Source of the DNA: Clostridia bacterium
GTDB taxonomy: Bacteria > Bacillota > Clostridia > TANB77 > CAG-508
Length of the DNA stretch: 7,054 nucleotides
Assembly (NCBI GenBank): GCA_900758165.1
Contig: CAAEQN010000031.1
Location: 1 to 7,054 of the forward strand
Direction: 5' to 3'
Shown here: piece after piece, positions 6,877-7,054 of the stretch
Numbering within the stretch: position 1 is the stretch's first letter
Layout: each line of letters opens with the position of its first letter
Notes under the pieces: model-generated
Told to the model about the DNA's origin: nothing
The model's database searches: none
The model's input: only the letters and a program-made list of their open reading frames with translations
Made by a program: the position numbers and the translations under genes

Positions 6877-6896
6877 TTATAATTTATTGATTAGTT

Positions 6897-6936
6897 AGAC
6901 AAGTAGTAATTTGTTGAAATGGAGGATTGATTATGA
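6897..6936 (+). repeat. 40-base duplicated leader, copy 2
   Basis: Same leader as 6274-6313. The one difference (G6903 for A6280) lies in the hairpin stem and gives a G-U pair in place of A-U, so the RNA fold is kept (6899-6914). GGAGG is at 6921-6925 and the start codon at 6933. A TATAAT at 6878-6883 lies ahead of it, as one (6252-6257) does ahead of copy 1, but here no good -35 box is visible. Confidence 0.95.
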
Positions 6937-7054
6937 AAAAAATATGTATCAGCGTAGGGATTGTTTTGATAGGACTTATTGCAATGGGAATTATAACAAA
7001 CTATATAGATAGTGGTAGAGTAACAACAGGACATGAGCCAAAGTATTGTATCAA
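6933..7054 (+). CDS. Short membrane-anchored protein of unknown function, 3' partial
   Basis: Only the first 40 codons are inside the window; the frame is open to the end. ATG 6933 has GGAGG 7 bases upstream, within the duplicated leader. The protein begins with a short basic end (MKK) and one hydrophobic segment (about residues 4-21, ISVGIVLIGLIAMGIIT). It continues NYIDSGRVTTGHEPKYCI, so it is probably a single-pass or signal-anchored protein with its C-terminus outside the cell. There is no lipobox. The DSGRVTTGHEPK stretch reminds me of small conserved hypothetical proteins of Clostridia of about 90 residues, but that is memory, not a search. It follows the lipoprotein gene by 56 bases and shares its leader, so the two are likely expressed in a similar way. 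Function is unknown. Confidence 0.8.
   Translation, partial: MKKICISVGIVLIGLIAMGIITNYIDSGRVTTGHEPKYCI

Noticed and set aside
6877..6896. Terminator between the lipoprotein and the following gene
   Set aside because: Only AT-only pairing (AATAA with TTATT) without a stable stem or a T-run.

Overview
The window looks like a piece of an integrative and conjugative (or mobilizable) element in a very AT-rich member of the Bacillota, most likely an anaerobic Clostridia-type host. The evidence is arginine coded almost only by AGA, A/T in most third positions, strong GGAGG-type ribosome binding sites, TTG-17-TATAAT-type promoters, and a gene set (giant SNF2-like helicase, DUF3848 protein, DUF3991-Toprim protein) that I associate with Tn1549-like elements of Firmicutes. 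TGA is not read as Trp, so the standard code applies. The host species cannot be resolved from this sequence.

Layout. Bases 1-3767 hold the C-terminal part of a very large SNF2/DEAD-like helicase whose N-terminus lies upstream of the window. A 61-base gap carries a near-consensus promoter and leads into a tight operon. This operon encodes a small Cro/C1-type helix-turn-helix protein (GTG 3829), a small unrecognised protein (4103-4447), a DUF3848-like protein (GTG 4473) and a DUF3991-Toprim primase-like protein (5138-6106). Genes overlap or sit within 25 bases of each other, so they are probably co-transcribed and partly translationally coupled. Bases 6105-6211 are non-genic but densely structured: three strong stem-loops in a row, mutually exclusive alternative pairings, and a 7-bp long-range closing helix. 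This lies just after the Toprim gene, where I would expect the origin of transfer in this kind of element, so it is my main candidate for an oriT or a structured regulatory RNA.

From 6224 on there is a separate cargo-like unit with its own promoter: a small lipoprotein (6310-6876) and the start of a short membrane-anchored protein (6933 to the window end). Both genes are preceded by the same 40-base leader with one mismatch, ending exactly at the start codon. The leader can form a small hairpin just upstream of the Shine-Dalgarno sequence, and the single difference converts an A-U pair to G-U, so pairing is kept.

How it may work together: the helicase (probably fused upstream to a DNA methylase, as in relatives) and the Toprim protein are the DNA-processing or DNA-protection part of the element. 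The small HTH protein is positioned as regulator of its own operon. The two surface or membrane proteins look like accessory cargo next to the presumed transfer origin. No relaxase, integrase, type IV secretion gene, tRNA, insertion sequence or CRISPR array is visible, so the conjugative-element reading rests on family context rather than on a transfer gene in the window.
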